Of a stretch of 52,296 nt of DNA, positions 1-9,169 are shown piece by piece. Every line of letters starts with the position of its first letter. Position 1 is the first letter of the stretch. Where the stretch lies: contig JAFXJT010000067.1 of the NCBI GenBank assembly GCA_017532085.1, positions 1 through 52,296 of the forward strand. Reading direction: 5' to 3'. Source of the stretch: Oscillospiraceae bacterium. GTDB taxonomy: Bacteria > Bacillota > Clostridia > Oscillospirales > Ruminococcaceae. Position numbers and translations under genes: made by a program. The notes beneath the pieces were generated by a model. That model was not told the origin of the DNA, ran no database searches, and saw nothing but the letters and a program-made list of their open reading frames with translations.

Positions 1-180
1 AAGAAAAGGAGAGGAAAGGAGAGCAAACGGAATCCGAAATACGTTTCGCATTCGCTCACGTTTTCCCTCGCTTACGATACAGCGCTTTTTGTATTCAGAT
101 TCAATGGATTAAGAAAACCGCTTTTCATTTGTACAAATTGCTTTTTTAGTGTCATATTTGTATCATTATCACTGAAAGAA
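1..180. other. Left-edge stretch with no recognised gene
   Basis: No open reading frame, RNA gene or family motif is recognisable here. The stretch is purine-rich at the edge and holds a weak imperfect inverted repeat (about 30-42 against 91-102). It ends just before a good promoter. Confidence 0.5.
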
Positions 181-209
181 TTGACAAAAGGCGTTTTCTC
201 TGATAGAAT
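181..209 (+). promoter_or_regulatory. SigA-type promoter of the GH30 gene
   Basis: TTGACA at 181-186 and TAGAAT at 204-209 are separated by exactly 17 bp. Transcription would start near 216, giving a leader of about 50 nt that ends in the ribosome binding site AGGGGGG at 251-257. Confidence 0.85.
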
Positions 210-265
210 TAACATGTGTATATAAATACAAATCTACTACACATTTTTTTAGGGGGGTTTGTTCT

Positions 266-2845
266 ATGAAATCGAAACTGCGATTCTTGGCTGCATTGCT
301 GTCAGCAACGATGGCTTTGCAAGCGGCAAAACTGGATTTTCAATCCGCATCTGCCGCAACATCCATTCTGATCTCGCCCTACAGCACCTATGAGATCAAT
401 CATGGCGTCTTTGAAGGCTGGGGCACTTCTCTTTGCTGGTGGGCAAATCGACTCGGTTATTCCGATTCTCTTGCACAGCAGGCTGCCGATGCATTCTTTG
501 GTGATGAAGGTCTGCGCATGAACATCGCACGATTCAATATCGGCGGCGGTGATGATCCGACCCATAAGCACATTACCAGAACCGACTCCAATATGCCCGG
601 CTACACGAAGTATCAGAACGGTCAGGTCACTTATGACTGGTCGGCTGATTTTAATCAGAGAAATGTGCTTCTGCGCTGTATTCAAAATGCAGGCGACGAT
701 ATGATTGTAGAGATGTTCTCCAACTCTCCGCCCTATTACATGACCCAAAGCGGATGCAGCAGCGGCGGTAAGGATCCGAACAAAAACAATCTGCGTGATG
801 ATCAATATGAAGCCTTTGCCGAATATCTTGCTGAAGTCAGTGCCCATTATGCCAAGGACTGGGGTGTTGAGATTCAGAGTATTTCTCCGATGAATGAGCC
901 GTATACCAATTTCTGGAGTGCTTACAGCTATAAGCAGGAGGGCTGCCATTTCGATCAAGGCGATTCGCAGACAAAGATTCTTCTTGCTTTGCAGTCATCC
1001 ATGCAGCGCAGAGGTCTTGGCGATGTGATCATCAGCGCCAGCGATGAGACTTCCATTGATACGCAGATCGACTCTTACAACAAGCTTTCTGCAGCTGCAA
1101 AGGCTGCTGTCAGCCGAATTGATACCCATACTTATGGCGGCAGCAGACGCAGCGATCTGAAAAATCTTGCTTTGAGTGAGGGCAAGAATCTTTGGATGAG
1201 CGAAGTGGACGGCGCCGGTACTGCCGGTACCAATGCCGGTGAAATGGGACCTGCGCTCTGGCTTGCGGAGCGTATGACAATCGACTGCAACGATCTGAAT
1301 GCTTCGGCTTGGATCTTGTGGCAGGCAATTGACAAGCATATCTCCAAAGATGGCTATAATGGCAATCAGGATTCGGGTATGCCTGATATTTCCAAGGGTT
1401 TCTGGGGTCTTGCGGTTGCCGATCATGATAACAATAAGATTATTCTCACCAAGAAATATTATGCTTTTGGACAGTATTCCCGTTATATTCGTCCGGGCAT
1501 GACCATGCTGAAGTCTTCCGGCTCTACGCTTGCTGCCTATGACAAAGAGAATAAGCAGCTTGTTGTGGTTGCTCTGAATACCAGCGGCGGCAATAAGGAT
1601 GTGGAATTTGATCTTTCCGGTTTCGGATCCATCGGCAGCAAGGCACAGGTGATCCGTACCAGCCTGACGGAAAACTGGAAAAATGTCGGCGATCTGACCA
1701 CCACCGGCTCCGGATTGCAGGCAGCACTTGCTCCCAATTCCGTTACCACCTTCATCATCGACGATGTGACCGGCGGTCAGGCACTGGAAAACAAGATCGC
1801 TGTTACCGAGGATATGCTCAGCGGTACTGCAGCATGGAATCAGTCCTCCAACGACTACAAAAAGGTATTTGACGGCAATACCACCACCTATTTTGATGGT
1901 CTGGGCGATGGCTGGGTTATGGCAGATCTGGGACAGATCTATGATTTTACCGCAATCGGTTATGCACCCAGAAGTTCTTTTGAATATCGCTGTCCCGATG
2001 GCATCTTTGAAGTATCCAACGATGGCGTCAACTGGACCACAATCTATACCATCTCTGCAAAGCCGAACAGCGGTATGCAGTATGTCACCAGATTGCAGGG
2101 TATTCCTACGGGACGCTATGTACGCTATCGTGTTCCTTCCGGTGCTCCGCAGAATGAATACAACAAGGATAATGTGTATTGCTGTAATATTGCAGAAATC
2201 GAGCTGTATGGCACACCCAGTCTGACCGCCGGCTATGAGCGGATTGAAGTGACCAATGATATGGTCAGCGGTTCTGATCCTTGGAATCAATCGGCAAATG
2301 ACGTATATAACGCCTTTGATGAGGATACGGCAACATACTTTGATGGCGTAAGCAATGGCTGGGCTATGGTTGATCTGGGCGCTGTTTATGAGCTTTCTGC
2401 CATTGGCTATTGTCCCAGAAAGGGTCACGAGACCCGTTGCGTCAGTGCATTTTTTGAGGTCTCTGAGGATGGTGTCAACTGGGAGAAGATCCATACCATC
2501 ACAAAACAGCCTGCCTTCGGAATGCAGTATGTGACGAAATTTGATCAGACGCCTGAAGCAAGATTCATCCGTTATCGGGTACCTGCTTCCGATGCATCCC
2601 AGACGGATAATCCATATTGCTGCAACATCGCTGAAATCGAGCTGTACGGCAATTTCCTGAGAGAAGCAGAGATCTTGGGCGATGTGGATGGCGATGGCAG
2701 TGTGCGGATTGCGGATGCGGTAATGCTTTGCAAATATCTGACCGGCAGCGGCAAGCTGACCAATTGGCTTGCAGCCGATTTCGATGGCAATGAAGTGATT
2801 ACTGCGATTGATCTTTCTTACCTCAAGCGATTGCTGCTGGCATAA
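266..2845 (+). CDS. Secreted GH30-like glycoside hydrolase with two F5/8C domains and a type I dockerin
   Basis: Residues 1-31 form a signal peptide ending in ASA-A. Residues about 35-500 resemble the GH30 endo-beta-1,6-galactanase group. The likely acid/base is Glu211 in PMNEP and the likely nucleophile is Glu313 in WMSEVDG, both on the expected TIM-barrel strands, and a C-terminal beta-sandwich follows. Two homologous F5/8 type C (CBM32-like) domains lie at about 511-648 and 660-796. A type I dockerin spans 803-859, with calcium loops starting at GDVDGDGS and ADFDGNE. The enzyme should therefore be exported and docked onto a cohesin scaffold. The substrate (galactan, xylan or another beta-glycan) is not fixed by sequence alone. 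The ATG at 266 has AGGGGGG eight bases upstream. The gene is monocistronic, between its own promoter and a terminator. Confidence 0.88.
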   Translation: MKSKLRFLAALLSATMALQAAKLDFQSASAATSILISPYSTYEINHGVFEGWGTSLCWWANRLGYSDSLAQQAADAFFGDEGLRMNIARFNIGGGDDPTHKHITRTDSNMPGYTKYQNGQVTYDWSADFNQRNVLLRCIQNAGDDMIVEMFSNSPPYYMTQSGCSSGGKDPNKNNLRDDQYEAFAEYLAEVSAHYAKDWGVEIQSISPMNEPYTNFWSAYSYKQEGCHFDQGDSQTKILLALQSSMQRRGLGDVIISASDETSIDTQIDSYNKLSAAAKAAVSRIDTHTYGGSRRSDLKNLALSEGKNLWMSEVDGAGTAGTNAGEMGPALWLAERMTIDCNDLNASAWILWQAIDKHISKDGYNGNQDSGMPDISKGFWGLAVADHDNNKIILTKKYYAFGQYSRYIRPGMTMLKSSGSTLAAYDKENKQLVVVALNTSGGNKDVEFDLSGFGSIGSKAQVIRTSLTENWKNVGDLTTTGSGLQAALAPNSVTTFIIDDVTGGQALENKIAVTEDMLSGTAAWNQSSNDYKKVFDGNTTTYFDGLGDGWVMADLGQIYDFTAIGYAPRSSFEYRCPDGIFEVSNDGVNWTTIYTISAKPNSGMQYVTRLQGIPTGRYVRYRVPSGAPQNEYNKDNVYCCNIAEIELYGTPSLTAGYERIEVTNDMVSGSDPWNQSANDVYNAFDEDTATYFDGVSNGWAMVDLGAVYELSAIGYCPRKGHETRCVSAFFEVSEDGVNWEKIHTITKQPAFGMQYVTKFDQTPEARFIRYRVPASDASQTDNPYCCNIAEIELYGNFLREAEILGDVDGDGSVRIADAVMLCKYLTGSGKLTNWLAADFDGNEVITAIDLSYLKRLLLA

Positions 2846-2880
2846 GCGCTTACAGCATTGGGATCAAAAACAAAAATAAG

Positions 2881-2915
2881 GAACGAGATGCTTTTTTGGG
2901 GCATCTCGTTCTTTT
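2881..2915. terminator. Bidirectional intrinsic terminator
   Basis: The 11-bp stem GAACGAGATGC (2881-2891) / GCATCTCGTTC (2901-2911) is followed by TTTT on the plus strand and a T-rich tail on the minus strand. It serves both the GH30 gene and the convergent permease gene. Confidence 0.88.
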
Positions 2916-2938
2916 CATTCCGGATTCATTTTGTATGC

Positions 2939-5860
2939 TTAGTAAGATTGGAATTGCTCCATTGCTTTGATACCCGGCCATGCCGAAAGCGCAGCAATCA
3001 GAAGATGCGCGATCAGCAGGATCACGGTGATGACAATGGCAACAGGAATCAACAGAGCACAATGCTTGACATCCGTTACAAATTCAGGCAAATAGCAGAG
3101 AGCTGCCACAGCGCCCAATACCGCACCGATGACTGTTGCTGTTGCGGAAAACAGAATGCCTTCCAGAATAATCATCCTGCGCATTTGTTTGCGGCTGCAT
3201 CCCACAGCACGCAGCATGGAAAGCTCGCTGCGGCGATTCAGAATGCCTGTATGAATCGAGTTGATCATGGAGAGTATTCCCACAAGCCATAAGCTGAACA
3301 GGAAGCTTCCCAATCCGACTGCCAAAGCAAGCATGGCCTTCATACCTCCTGTGGCGAACGTATAATTATCGAGATATTCCATTTGTGTTTTGGATGCAAA
3401 CTCATTCACAATCGGACTCAGCTCTTCATAATCTGCGTGGTAAGAAGCCAAAAGGCTTATGGTGGCGTAGGACTGCTGATCAAATTGGGATACCATATGG
3501 ATAGGCAACAGGATGCCATCCTCCAAAATGGAAGCCGTGGGCAAACAGACACTGCCATCCAGCGTCAATTGCAGTTGCTGTGGGTTGATCGCGAAATCAT
3601 CCCACACCTCAATGGTGGCATTTTCCTTGGCAGCAGTATAGCCTAAAGGATATCTGTCCGGAACAGTATTCGGATGGATGCTTGCGTCATAGAGCGCTTT
3701 TTCGTCATATTCGCTATAAATGATCAAACCATGATCCTGCGCCTCAAAGGTATCATAATCCACACCTGTATAGGGTTGGATTTCAAGCTCATAGCGTGTA
3801 CGATCAATGCCATACACGGTGAGATAAGGAAAGTCGCTGTCTGCGATAGCATAGGGTGTTAAGGAATGGATCTGATCCAACGAAGATTCATTGACGGTGA
3901 TACTGCTGGTATAGGTGTAATACATTGCTCGGAACAAGGGATGATCACCAAAGGTTTCCACGGCAAGAGCATAGTTGTTTTCACTAGAGAAAAATTCAAA
4001 GTCAGAATGGTAGATGGCTTTATTGATGGCTTCGTGCGCAGCGTTGCCGGGTGCCTGTGCGTTTTTCTGCAGCTTGCTTTCAAGGTAGAATATGGAAGCA
4101 AAATCCAAAAGGAATGTCAGCATGAGCAGTCCCAGAGACAATGCAATGGTGCTGATCACAAATCTGCGCTTGGTACGCTGAATGTTCTGCCAAGTATAAC
4201 GGCGGATGAATTTCTTGGCGTTGAGTGTCAGCTTGCTTCGATGCTTGCGCAGAAGATTACGGCGCTTCTTTTTGGGTTTTCCGAAATGCAGAGCTTCCGC
4301 AGGTGTCAGCTTGCGTGAAGCATACAGTGCTGAGGTATAGGCGGAAATATATATCGCTGTGATATTCAGCAAAATACACAGACATACGATATAAGGATTG
4401 AGATGGAAAACAAATGCGGATCTCGCACTTTTCGCTAATAAGCCAAAGCAGAGCTTACAGCATAAAAAGGCAAGCAGTGCTCCCAGAGGAATGGCTGTAA
4501 CAGAATAGGCAGTGGCTTCGCTGAATACCAAGGCAAGCAGCTGCCGTTTGGAGGCTCCCATAATGCGCAAGGCAGCAAATTGCATACTGCGCTCCTGTAC
4601 CGAGATCTCAAAGGCGTTGTCAATGACAAACCGAGAAATCGCCCAGATAATCAGCAGCAGAAATACGAAAAGCCACAATACGGGAATCAGGGTTACAATG
4701 GCATCCGCACCTTTGAGTTTCAGTGCAAGCAGCATGTCGTTTTTGCCTAAAAAGTATTCGGGATAATCCATCGGATCCAGTCCAAGACTTTCTGTGATCA
4801 TCGCCAGCGAATCCTCAAAGAGAATATGATCGACAGTGGCCGCGCGCTGAGATTCTCTTGTCCGATTCTCAAAGAAGCTCTCGTTGGAATCGGAATAGAC
4901 ATCGAATACCTTGCTGGCTTCATCCAGCTGCTCCAAAAAGGGAGCCATTTGAGAGCCTGCGAACAGGTCCATGGTCTGAAAGCCATACATCATCGAATTG
5001 AATTCGTAATTGCCGAATCCTGCAACGGTCATGGTGACCGAAACAGTATCGCCCTGTTCGGTATCGGCAAATGCGATGGTATTCAAGTCATACTGTTCGT
5101 TGAGCAATTGCAGCATATTTCTGCGGATGACCCGATCGTTATCGGAGAACGATGGCTTCTGGCCATTTTCCGGTGTAAAGTAGCTGATGGCATATCGTGT
5201 CGTGGAGCCCTTTGCCTCTTCTTCGGCATTGCGCTTTTCGATATACTCCAGCACAGCCCGTACTTCGGGCATGGTTTCGTTGATGCGGCAATGTACCGGT
5301 GTGCAGTAAATGGTCACCGAATCACCGATCTGATAGCCCAGTTCCTTCGCAGAATTGGGCAGGAACACTGCATTGTCGGCAAGAGACTGGGTAATGTGAT
5401 AGGGAGAATCCTGATCGAATGTCACATTGCTGTCAAGCTGACTGGCCTGAATGGATTGATAGCGTCTTGGCGCATTGTCATCGAACCGCAATTCCCAATA
5501 GCTGATGCCATCCTTTTGGCTGACAGACGGATCCATGTTGACATGGGCATCCATTTCCCAATTCTGCAAAAAGAAGTAGGATGCAACGGCAGGATGATTC
5601 CGGATGATGTCTTTGGCTTTTTCTTCAGTGCAGGTCTGATTCTTTACCGCTGCCCGGATCACATCATCCAGATAGATTTCCCATTCGAAGCCGTCATCTG
5701 CTTCGATCAACAAATTCTTACTGCTTTGCAGACCGCTGCTGAAATAGGCGCTGAAGGTGTTGAGGACGAATGAGGCAAGCATCAGACACGAAAAGGTGAG
5801 CACAGAACGCAGCTTTTGTCTGCGGATGTATTTCAAAGCAAGAGAAATGAGATAACGCAT
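2939..5860 (-). CDS. Large two-unit FtsX/MacB-type ABC transporter permease
   Basis: Membrane subunit of the ATPase encoded just upstream. The protein of 973 residues has one N-terminal helix (about 18-40), a long extracytoplasmic domain, a three-helix FtsX cluster near 385-520, a second single helix near 575, a second extracytoplasmic domain, and a final FtsX cluster near 850-960 that includes the conserved turn MLRAVGCSRKQMRRM. This duplicated architecture fits exporters or mechanotransmission permeases that act on peptides or lipoproteins rather than nutrient importers. The start is a choice. A GTG at 5869 overlaps the ATPase stop (GTGA), but ATG at 5860 is better because GGGGGGTGA lies five bases before it. 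It is the last gene of the RR-HK-ATPase-permease operon. The substrate is unknown. Confidence 0.85.
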   Translation of the reverse strand: MRYLISLALKYIRRQKLRSVLTFSCLMLASFVLNTFSAYFSSGLQSSKNLLIEADDGFEWEIYLDDVIRAAVKNQTCTEEKAKDIIRNHPAVASYFFLQNWEMDAHVNMDPSVSQKDGISYWELRFDDNAPRRYQSIQASQLDSNVTFDQDSPYHITQSLADNAVFLPNSAKELGYQIGDSVTIYCTPVHCRINETMPEVRAVLEYIEKRNAEEEAKGSTTRYAISYFTPENGQKPSFSDNDRVIRRNMLQLLNEQYDLNTIAFADTEQGDTVSVTMTVAGFGNYEFNSMMYGFQTMDLFAGSQMAPFLEQLDEASKVFDVYSDSNESFFENRTRESQRAATVDHILFEDSLAMITESLGLDPMDYPEYFLGKNDMLLALKLKGADAIVTLIPVLWLFVFLLLIIWAISRFVIDNAFEISVQERSMQFAALRIMGASKRQLLALVFSEATAYSVTAIPLGALLAFLCCKLCFGLLAKSARSAFVFHLNPYIVCLCILLNITAIYISAYTSALYASRKLTPAEALHFGKPKKKRRNLLRKHRSKLTLNAKKFIRRYTWQNIQRTKRRFVISTIALSLGLLMLTFLLDFASIFYLESKLQKNAQAPGNAAHEAINKAIYHSDFEFFSSENNYALAVETFGDHPLFRAMYYTYTSSITVNESSLDQIHSLTPYAIADSDFPYLTVYGIDRTRYELEIQPYTGVDYDTFEAQDHGLIIYSEYDEKALYDASIHPNTVPDRYPLGYTAAKENATIEVWDDFAINPQQLQLTLDGSVCLPTASILEDGILLPIHMVSQFDQQSYATISLLASYHADYEELSPIVNEFASKTQMEYLDNYTFATGGMKAMLALAVGLGSFLFSLWLVGILSMINSIHTGILNRRSELSMLRAVGCSRKQMRRMIILEGILFSATATVIGAVLGAVAALCYLPEFVTDVKHCALLIPVAIVITVILLIAHLLIAALSAWPGIKAMEQFQSY

Positions 5861-5865
5861 AGGAT

Positions 5866-6549
5866 TCACCCCCCGATCTCATTAAGCACACCATCGTGCA
5901 TGGTGAAGATACGATCCGCCTGAGTAGCAATACTGCCGTCATGGGTAATGAGGATGAGGGTCTGATGATATTTGCGAATGGAGTTTTTGAGGATTGAGAT
6001 GACCTCACGGCTATTTTTGCTGTCCAGATTGCCCGTAGGTTCATCGGCAAGAATCAGGGGCGGTTTGTGGATCAGAGCACGGGCAAAGGCAATACGCTGC
6101 TGCTGACCACCCGAAAGCTCATGGGGAAAGCTTTGGCGCTTGGAAGTCAATCCGATCATTTCCAGCAGCTCGGCAAGATAATCCATATCCGGTGCTGTGC
6201 TGTCAAGATTCATAGGCAGCACGATATTTTCTTCCACGTTGAGCACAGGAATCAGATTATAGTATTGGAAAATAAAGCCAATGCTTCTTCTTCGATAAGC
6301 CGAAAGCCGCAAATCGTTTTGTCCGACAAGCTCTTCACCTTGGAAACGGATGCTGCCGGAATCCGGTGTATCCAGAGAACCAAGCACGTTCAGAAGCGTG
6401 GTTTTGCCGCTGCCGCTTTCACCGGTCACAGCAATAAACTCGCCCTTGTGGATTGATAAGCTCACATGATCCAGTGCATGGATCTTCTGATTGCCTTGGC
6501 CGTAGGTTTTCACCAAATCTTCTGCTTGCAGAATGATGTTGTTTTCCAT
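5866..6549 (-). CDS. ABC transporter ATP-binding protein (MacB/BceA/LolD type)
   Basis: Cytoplasmic ATPase of 227 residues. Walker A is GESGSGKT (43-50), the Q-loop is Gln95, the signature is LSGGQQQR (145-152), Walker B is LILADE (165-170) and the H-loop is His203 in ITHD. The sequence belongs to the MacB/LolD/BceA class that pairs with FtsX-fold permeases. ATG at 6549 is preferred over the upstream TTG at 6555, because AAGGAGGT at 6557-6564 sits seven bases from the ATG and only one base from the TTG. The stop codon overlaps a possible GTG of the permease gene, so the two subunits are probably translationally coupled. Confidence 0.92.
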   Translation of the reverse strand: MENNIILQAEDLVKTYGQGNQKIHALDHVSLSIHKGEFIAVTGESGSGKTTLLNVLGSLDTPDSGSIRFQGEELVGQNDLRLSAYRRRSIGFIFQYYNLIPVLNVEENIVLPMNLDSTAPDMDYLAELLEMIGLTSKRQSFPHELSGGQQQRIAFARALIHKPPLILADEPTGNLDSKNSREVISILKNSIRKYHQTLILITHDGSIATQADRIFTMHDGVLNEIGG

Positions 6550-6598
6550 TTTCAAGACCTCCTTGATGTTAGATTACTGATATTCTAACAGAGGAATC

Positions 6599-7831
6599 TT
6601 ACGCCAATGTGACAGATCGTGAAGATTTCATAAAAATAATCTCAAATGAAGTTCCTTTTTGCAGATCGGAATAAACAAGGATATGTCCGCCATGTCCCTC
6701 CACGATTTTTTTGGAGATCGAAAGCCCGATGCCTACGCTGTCCATTGTATTGCTGTTGGATTTTTTATGAAAGCGCTCAAAGATTGTCGGGATTTCAGAC
6801 TGCGGAATGCCCTTGCCGTTATCCTCCACCACGATTTTCACAAGCACAGGATCCTCATAAAGCCAAAGCTTCATTGCTGTACAATCTGCGTGTTCGGCAG
6901 CATTGGTCATCAGATTTTCTACTGCCTCACGCAGCCAGATTGCGTCATGAGAAAGGGGAATCGAAAGGGGCGTGAAGGTCAGTGCGATTTGTTTTTGCCG
7001 CAGCATTGCAGCAACGCTTTGGACGGCTGCCTCACAGGTTTTGCTCAGATCCGCAGATGCCATTTGATAGGATACGGCATCCGCATTGAGCTTTGCAAGC
7101 TTCAAAGAAGAGCGCACCAACAGCTCCATCTGATCCAACTGAACCGAAAGCTCTTCTGTCAGCTGCGAATGCTGCTGCGATGTCAGCATCGACGGTTCTT
7201 CCAGCAGATCGGTATTCAGACGGATCACAGCCAGTCCTGTTTTCAGCTGATGCGAAAAATCTGTAAGGAATTCCACGAGAAACTGCTTATCCTTTTTTGC
7301 TGTATCATCAAGATGCTGCAGACGATCTGCAATGGCATTGATGCTTTCATTGAGCCGTTCAATGCTTTGATGGGGATCGCTCACGGTTGGAGATCGCTTT
7401 GCCTTCATGGATGCAATGGCAAGACAAGAGGTGCGGATCTGCTCCATCAGCATACATTCCCGCAGAGCACCGTGCATTGCCGCAGACAGCAGCAGAAGCA
7501 CCGACACAATCACCACAAGCAATATCATGAAAAAGAGCTGCAATCGTATGGTATCCCAGCCTTGCATCATTCTGGGAGACATATCAGCGGAAATTCCATA
7601 TTGCGCAGCAGCTTCACTGCCTTTGGAAATGGCGGCTTCTGTGGGAAGCTTTGTAAAGCTTCCGTCTCCCAAAACAGCGAACATACGTCTGATCTGCTCT
7701 GTCATGATTTGATCGGCGCAGTATGCGGACAGAAACCAGGCAATGACAGCACCCACGGTGATGGAAAGCAAGGCGCTCAGCAGCAGACGCTTCGGCAAAC
7801 GATTATTGAGAATCAGGTCGAATCTGTCCAT
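6599..7831 (-). CDS. Two-component sensor histidine kinase, short extracytoplasmic loop
   Basis: A protein of 410 residues with helices at about 16-36 and 97-119 framing an extracytoplasmic loop of only about 60 residues. A linker, an H-box with phospho-acceptor His194 (DFSHQLKT), an N-box (ENLMTNAAEH) and G-boxes DNGKGIP and GIGLSISKK follow. A reading frame extends to 7870, but ATG at 7831 (MDRFDL) is preferred: it overlaps the regulator stop by 19 bp and has AAGGGGG upstream. Kinases with small sensory loops next to FtsX-type transporters usually sense through the transporter, as in the BceS family. I infer the same here from the gene order. Confidence 0.87.
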   Translation of the reverse strand: MDRFDLILNNRLPKRLLLSALLSITVGAVIAWFLSAYCADQIMTEQIRRMFAVLGDGSFTKLPTEAAISKGSEAAAQYGISADMSPRMMQGWDTIRLQLFFMILLVVIVSVLLLLSAAMHGALRECMLMEQIRTSCLAIASMKAKRSPTVSDPHQSIERLNESINAIADRLQHLDDTAKKDKQFLVEFLTDFSHQLKTGLAVIRLNTDLLEEPSMLTSQQHSQLTEELSVQLDQMELLVRSSLKLAKLNADAVSYQMASADLSKTCEAAVQSVAAMLRQKQIALTFTPLSIPLSHDAIWLREAVENLMTNAAEHADCTAMKLWLYEDPVLVKIVVEDNGKGIPQSEIPTIFERFHKKSNSNTMDSVGIGLSISKKIVEGHGGHILVYSDLQKGTSFEIIFMKSSRSVTLA

Positions 7832-8421
7832 TGATAGCCAAGCCCCCTTTTGGTGATGATTCTGCCGCAATCGGCTGTTTTCAGCTTGTCACGCAGACGG
7901 CTGATATGGACAGAAAGAGTATTGTCATTGACAAAGCAGCCTTTTGAATCCCAAAGAAAGGCGAGAATCTGTTCACGGGTCAGATAGCGTCCCTTATTCC
8001 ACATGAGATATTCCAGCAGTTTTTGCTCCACAGCGGTGAGTTCGGGCAGAGCAGTCGGCGGTGTTACAGCGCATCGACGCAGATTGGCACCGATTCGTGA
8101 GAGCAGCTCTCTTAAGCGGAAGGGTTTGGTAATATAATCATCACCGCCGCTTTCCAGCCCTTTGATGATATCCGCTTCGTCATCGTTGGAGGTCAGAAAG
8201 AGAATCGGCACCTCACAATAGGCACGGATTCTGCGGCAAAACTCTACGCCATTGCCATCGGGCAGCATCACATCCAGCAGCAAGAGATCGGCATCAGCAT
8301 AAAGTGCTTCCGCTTCTGCAATGGTAGCGGCAGACAGCACCGTATAGCCTGCTGTCTGTAATGCGAGACCAATATTTTTATTGAGGATGGCATCGTCATC
8401 CAACACAAGGATTTTTGCCAT
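7813..8421 (-). CDS. OmpR/PhoB-family response regulator
   Basis: A receiver domain (1-112) carries the acidic pair Asp8/Asp9, phospho-acceptor Asp50 (LLLDVMLPDG), Thr77 and Lys99 (TKPF). A winged-helix DNA-binding domain (about 120-200) includes the SVHISRLRDKL recognition helix. At 202 residues it is slightly short for the family, with a trimmed linker. ATG at 8421 follows GGAAGGA. It is the first gene of the four-gene operon driven by the consensus promoter at 8466-8494, and it probably controls the transporter genes downstream. Confidence 0.9.
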   Translation of the reverse strand: MAKILVLDDDAILNKNIGLALQTAGYTVLSAATIAEAEALYADADLLLLDVMLPDGNGVEFCRRIRAYCEVPILFLTSNDDEADIIKGLESGGDDYITKPFRLRELLSRIGANLRRCAVTPPTALPELTAVEQKLLEYLMWNKGRYLTREQILAFLWDSKGCFVNDNTLSVHISRLRDKLKTADCGRIITKRGLGYQWTDST

Positions 8422-8465
8422 AAAAGCGTCCTTCCTTTTCTTGGGTTATTTTGTATCTGACATTT

Positions 8466-8494
8466 ATTATACCATATGGCTCTGGGATTGTCAA
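8466..8494 (-). promoter_or_regulatory. Consensus promoter of the RR-HK-ABC-permease operon
   Basis: Read on the minus strand, TTGACA (8494-8489) and TATAAT (8471-8466) are both perfect, with a 17-bp spacer. The -35 box overlaps that of the divergent promoter. Confidence 0.85.
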
Positions 8495-8516
8495 AACAAA
8501 AGATCTGTGTTATAAT
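8488..8516 (+). promoter_or_regulatory. Divergent promoter of the phosphoesterase gene
   Basis: TTGTCA (8488-8493) and TATAAT (8511-8516) are 17 bp apart. The -35 box shares five bases with the opposite promoter, because TTGTCAA is the reverse complement of TTGACAA. Confidence 0.82.
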
Positions 8517-8545
8517 GTAGGGAACCAAAGAAAGGAGATCAGCCC

Positions 8546-9112
8546 ATGAAATGGATGATTGCATCGGATCTGCATGGATCCGCATATTATACTGCACAAT
8601 TGCTTGAGGCATATGCCAAAGAACAGGCAGAGCGCCTGATTCTGTTGGGAGATCTGCTCTATCATGGTCCGCGCAATGCTCTGCCGAAGGAATACGATCC
8701 TCAAGGGGTGATCACCATGCTCAATGCCCATTCTCAATCTCTGTTATGTGTCAGAGGGAATTGTGATACCGAAGTGGATCAGATGGTACTGACATTTCCG
8801 ATCCTTGCGGAATATGCCATTCTCAGTGTAGGATCCCATCTGATTTTTGCGACCCATGGACATCATTTTCACAGCAATCAGCTGCCGCCCATACAGCCGC
8901 ACAATATCCTGCTGCATGGGCATACGCATATTCCGTGCTGTCGGCAATATGATACCCATCGTTATTGCAATCCGGGATCTGTTTCGATTCCGAAGGAAGG
9001 CTCTGTGCACAGCTATATGACGATGGAGGATACCATCCTGCGCTGGAAATCACTGAGCGGCAAAGAGTATCATTGCTGTGATCTTGGTGCAGCGGCATTG
9101 CCTGTCCTTTGA
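8546..9112 (+). CDS. YfcE/MJ0936-type metallophosphoesterase
   Basis: A protein of 188 residues with the five metallophosphoesterase blocks: Asp8/His10 in SDLHGS, Asp36 in LLGDLLYHGPRN, Asn72/Asp74 in GNCD, His104 in ATHGHHFH and GHTH at 125-128. Members of the family hydrolyse phosphodiesters with Mn2+ or Ni2+, but physiological substrates are generally unknown. The length matches E. coli YfcE (about 184 residues). ATG at 8546 follows AAAGGAGA. The gene has its own promoter back to back with the two-component operon. No terminator is visible before the next promoter. Confidence 0.9.
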   Translation: MKWMIASDLHGSAYYTAQLLEAYAKEQAERLILLGDLLYHGPRNALPKEYDPQGVITMLNAHSQSLLCVRGNCDTEVDQMVLTFPILAEYAILSVGSHLIFATHGHHFHSNQLPPIQPHNILLHGHTHIPCCRQYDTHRYCNPGSVSIPKEGSVHSYMTMEDTILRWKSLSGKEYHCCDLGAAALPVL

Positions 9113-9134
9113 TCCGCACAGAGGAAGATTACAC

Positions 9135-9163
9135 TTGACAGTTTTTCTTTTTTTGTGTATAAT
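9135..9163 (+). promoter_or_regulatory. Perfect consensus promoter of the hydEGF operon
   Basis: TTGACA (9135-9140) and TATAAT (9158-9163) are separated by 17 bp. Transcription would begin near 9170, about 245 nt before the first start codon. Confidence 0.9.
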
Positions 9164-9169
9164 TAGGGA

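Noticed and set aside
30-102. Imperfect inverted repeat at the left edge as a mobile-element end
   Set aside because: Matches are short and gapped, and no transposase or target duplication is visible.
995-2494. Minus-strand frame of 499 codons antisense to the GH30 gene
   Set aside because: No ribosome binding site, promoter or motif; the plus strand encodes a clear multidomain enzyme.
4826-5773. Plus-strand frame of 315 codons inside the permease gene
   Set aside because: Shadow of the minus-strand permease gene, without translation signals.
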